Assembly: GCF_036850765.1 (NCBI RefSeq)
Contig: NC_089498.1
Span: forward strand, 71,092,305 to 71,156,304
Source: Saccopteryx bilineata
Taxonomy: Eukaryota > Chordata > Mammalia > Chiroptera > Emballonuridae
Length of the DNA stretch: 64,000 bases
Direction: 5' to 3'
Shown here: one piece after another, positions 63,079-64,000 of the stretch
Layout of the letters: each line of letters opens with the position of its first letter
Numbering within the stretch: position 1 is the first letter of the stretch
Position numbers and translations under genes: made by a program
The notes under the pieces: model-generated
The model's database searches: none
Told to the model about the DNA's origin: nothing
Seen by the model: only the letters and a program-made list of their open reading frames with translations

Positions 63079-63465
63079 AAAAAACCAATTGTTTTAAAAC
63101 TTATAACTTGCCTTATCACAACTTTGAAATTTTAAAAAATGTTATAGTGCATTTTCCCTCCCAGGTGCTTGCCCGTACCTTTCCTTTCCCCCTCCTCTTT
63201 TTCCACAGGTGTGCACCTCCTAAACTCTAAGGGTCTCCAAGACTTGCAACGAGGGGAGCAATGGGCAATGGCGCTTTGTCCTGGGCTAACCCCTTGAACC
63301 TGTTTCCAAGGCTCCCTTTTCTCTGACTTCCCAATGTAGGCTCATTTCTTGCCCATAATGTTTTGAGAGAGACAAAGCAGCCCCACCTAGCCCCCTGCTG
63401 CTTCTTCTATCCTAGGCCCTTCTTTGTTTCACTATCCCAGCTTTAATAAACGTACTCTCAAAATA
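63079..63465 (+). other. Possible LTR or retrocopied transcript end
   Basis: 63150-63450 is pyrimidine-rich and ends 'ctttaataaacgtactctca' followed by an A-rich stretch 'aaataaaaaataaaaaaatt'. That looks like either an LTR R-U5 or the tail of a reverse-transcribed RNA. No open frame and no clean TSD. Confidence 0.4.
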
Positions 63466-64000
63466 AAAAATAAAAAAATTGTTTTATATACCACCTAAAT
63501 CCTTTGGAAGTGCAGCAAGGTATTGATCGATAAGTTAACAAAAAACATTCTTTGCAGAAAAGGGAGCATTACATGTAACAGGCCCAAATCTGTAGAGTTC
63601 TGCTTTGTTGACACTTTTTTGTGACACTAGTCTTATCAGCCTAAACACTTCTCCCATTTCTGCAGCACCCAGGAGGACAAGACTGTGTAGACAGAGAGCA
63701 TTGTTGCGAACTGTTTTCTGTGCCCCACATCCTCTTTTAGCCTTCCGATCCCTGCTCCCTTCTCAAGGGTCAGAGGTCCACAACAGGCCTGGATTTATGG
63801 GTTCTTTTCCATTATCCATAGTGGTTACAGATAATGCCAAAGGGCTGGCTTTCTCTTATTGTGAAATCTGTAAGTGGGATCTTCTACACAAAGTTAATTT
63901 TTGTATTTTAGTTACTGCATTCCAAAAAGCCAAGAAATTCTAAAGTAACCGAAACAAACTGTTGCTGTAGCTTGAAAATAATTCCTGCAGTCAGAAATGT
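63466..64000. other. Unassigned sequence
   Basis: No repeat recognised. A 112-codon plus-strand frame (63605-63943) shows no domain and no family resemblance; probably chance. Confidence 0.4.

Noticed and set aside
63605..63943. 112-codon frame at the window end
   Set aside because: No domain or family resemblance; single small exon calls cannot be supported from sequence alone.

Overview
This window is mammalian nuclear DNA, most likely from a bat. It carries hundreds-of-bp tRNA-derived SINEs with heads such as CCTGACCTGTGGTGGCGCAG and GCCCTGGCCGGTTGGCTCAG, which I associate with Yinpterochiroptera (horseshoe and leaf-nosed bats), together with VES-like bat SINEs, L1 LINEs, several hAT DNA transposons and ERV LTRs. 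The species call is inference from repeat types only. I see no exon of a host protein-coding gene. The one gene-derived sequence is a dead processed copy of RPL17 on the minus strand. The window reads as intergenic or intronic DNA built by repeated transposition.

SINE labels used below. Type A: head CCTGACCTGTGGTGGCGCAG, about 180-200 bp. Type B: head CCTGACCAGGCGGTGGCGCA, about 330 bp, sometimes with an internal tandem repeat of a 'caagccagtgaccttggg' unit. Type C: head GCCCTGGCCGGTTGGCTCAG, about 350-400 bp, CpG rich. Type D: VES-like, about 150-200 bp, old. A minus-strand copy shows a T-rich end on the left and the head on the right. TSD means target-site duplication.

Layout. 1-10.7 kb: SINE clusters, an old antisense L1 in pieces, a SINE-riddled hAT-like element (5519-6971) and a short TIR element (7462-7720). 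11.8-22.1 kb: an old plus-strand L1 split by a younger full-length L1 (15083-21397) with a perfect 12-bp TSD; the younger one keeps an uninterrupted ORF1 but a broken ORF2. 22.1-24.9 kb: SINEs and a short unique stretch. 24.9-32.0 kb: a second near full-length L1 on the minus strand with its own TSD, three SINE insertions and a curious inserted filler sequence. 32-39.7 kb: hAT, SINEs, old antisense L1 and two solo LTRs of one family. 40-46 kb: old ERV-like sequence with diverged LTR-like repeats around a short open frame ending in a hydrophobic segment. 46-56 kb: SINEs, hAT, MIR/L2, the RPL17 pseudogene, a MaLR-like LTR and about 2 kb with no repeat I can recognise. 56-64 kb: deep nesting of L1 tail, microsatellite, LTR, hAT, SINE and LTR.

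The strongest observations are structural. (1) A 40-nt stretch at 26948-26987 is the exact reverse complement of unique sequence at 23086-23125 and sits inside L1, which looks like a templated (template-switch) insertion. (2) hAT elements with 8-bp TSDs repeatedly landed in the same part of SINE tRNA-like heads. (3) SINEs inserted again and again at the same short target, leaving the target in three copies. (4) One roughly 190-bp SINE has been expanded to about 2.2 kb by four later insertions. I found no new coding system, CRISPR array, operon or RNA gene other than SINE-derived sequence.
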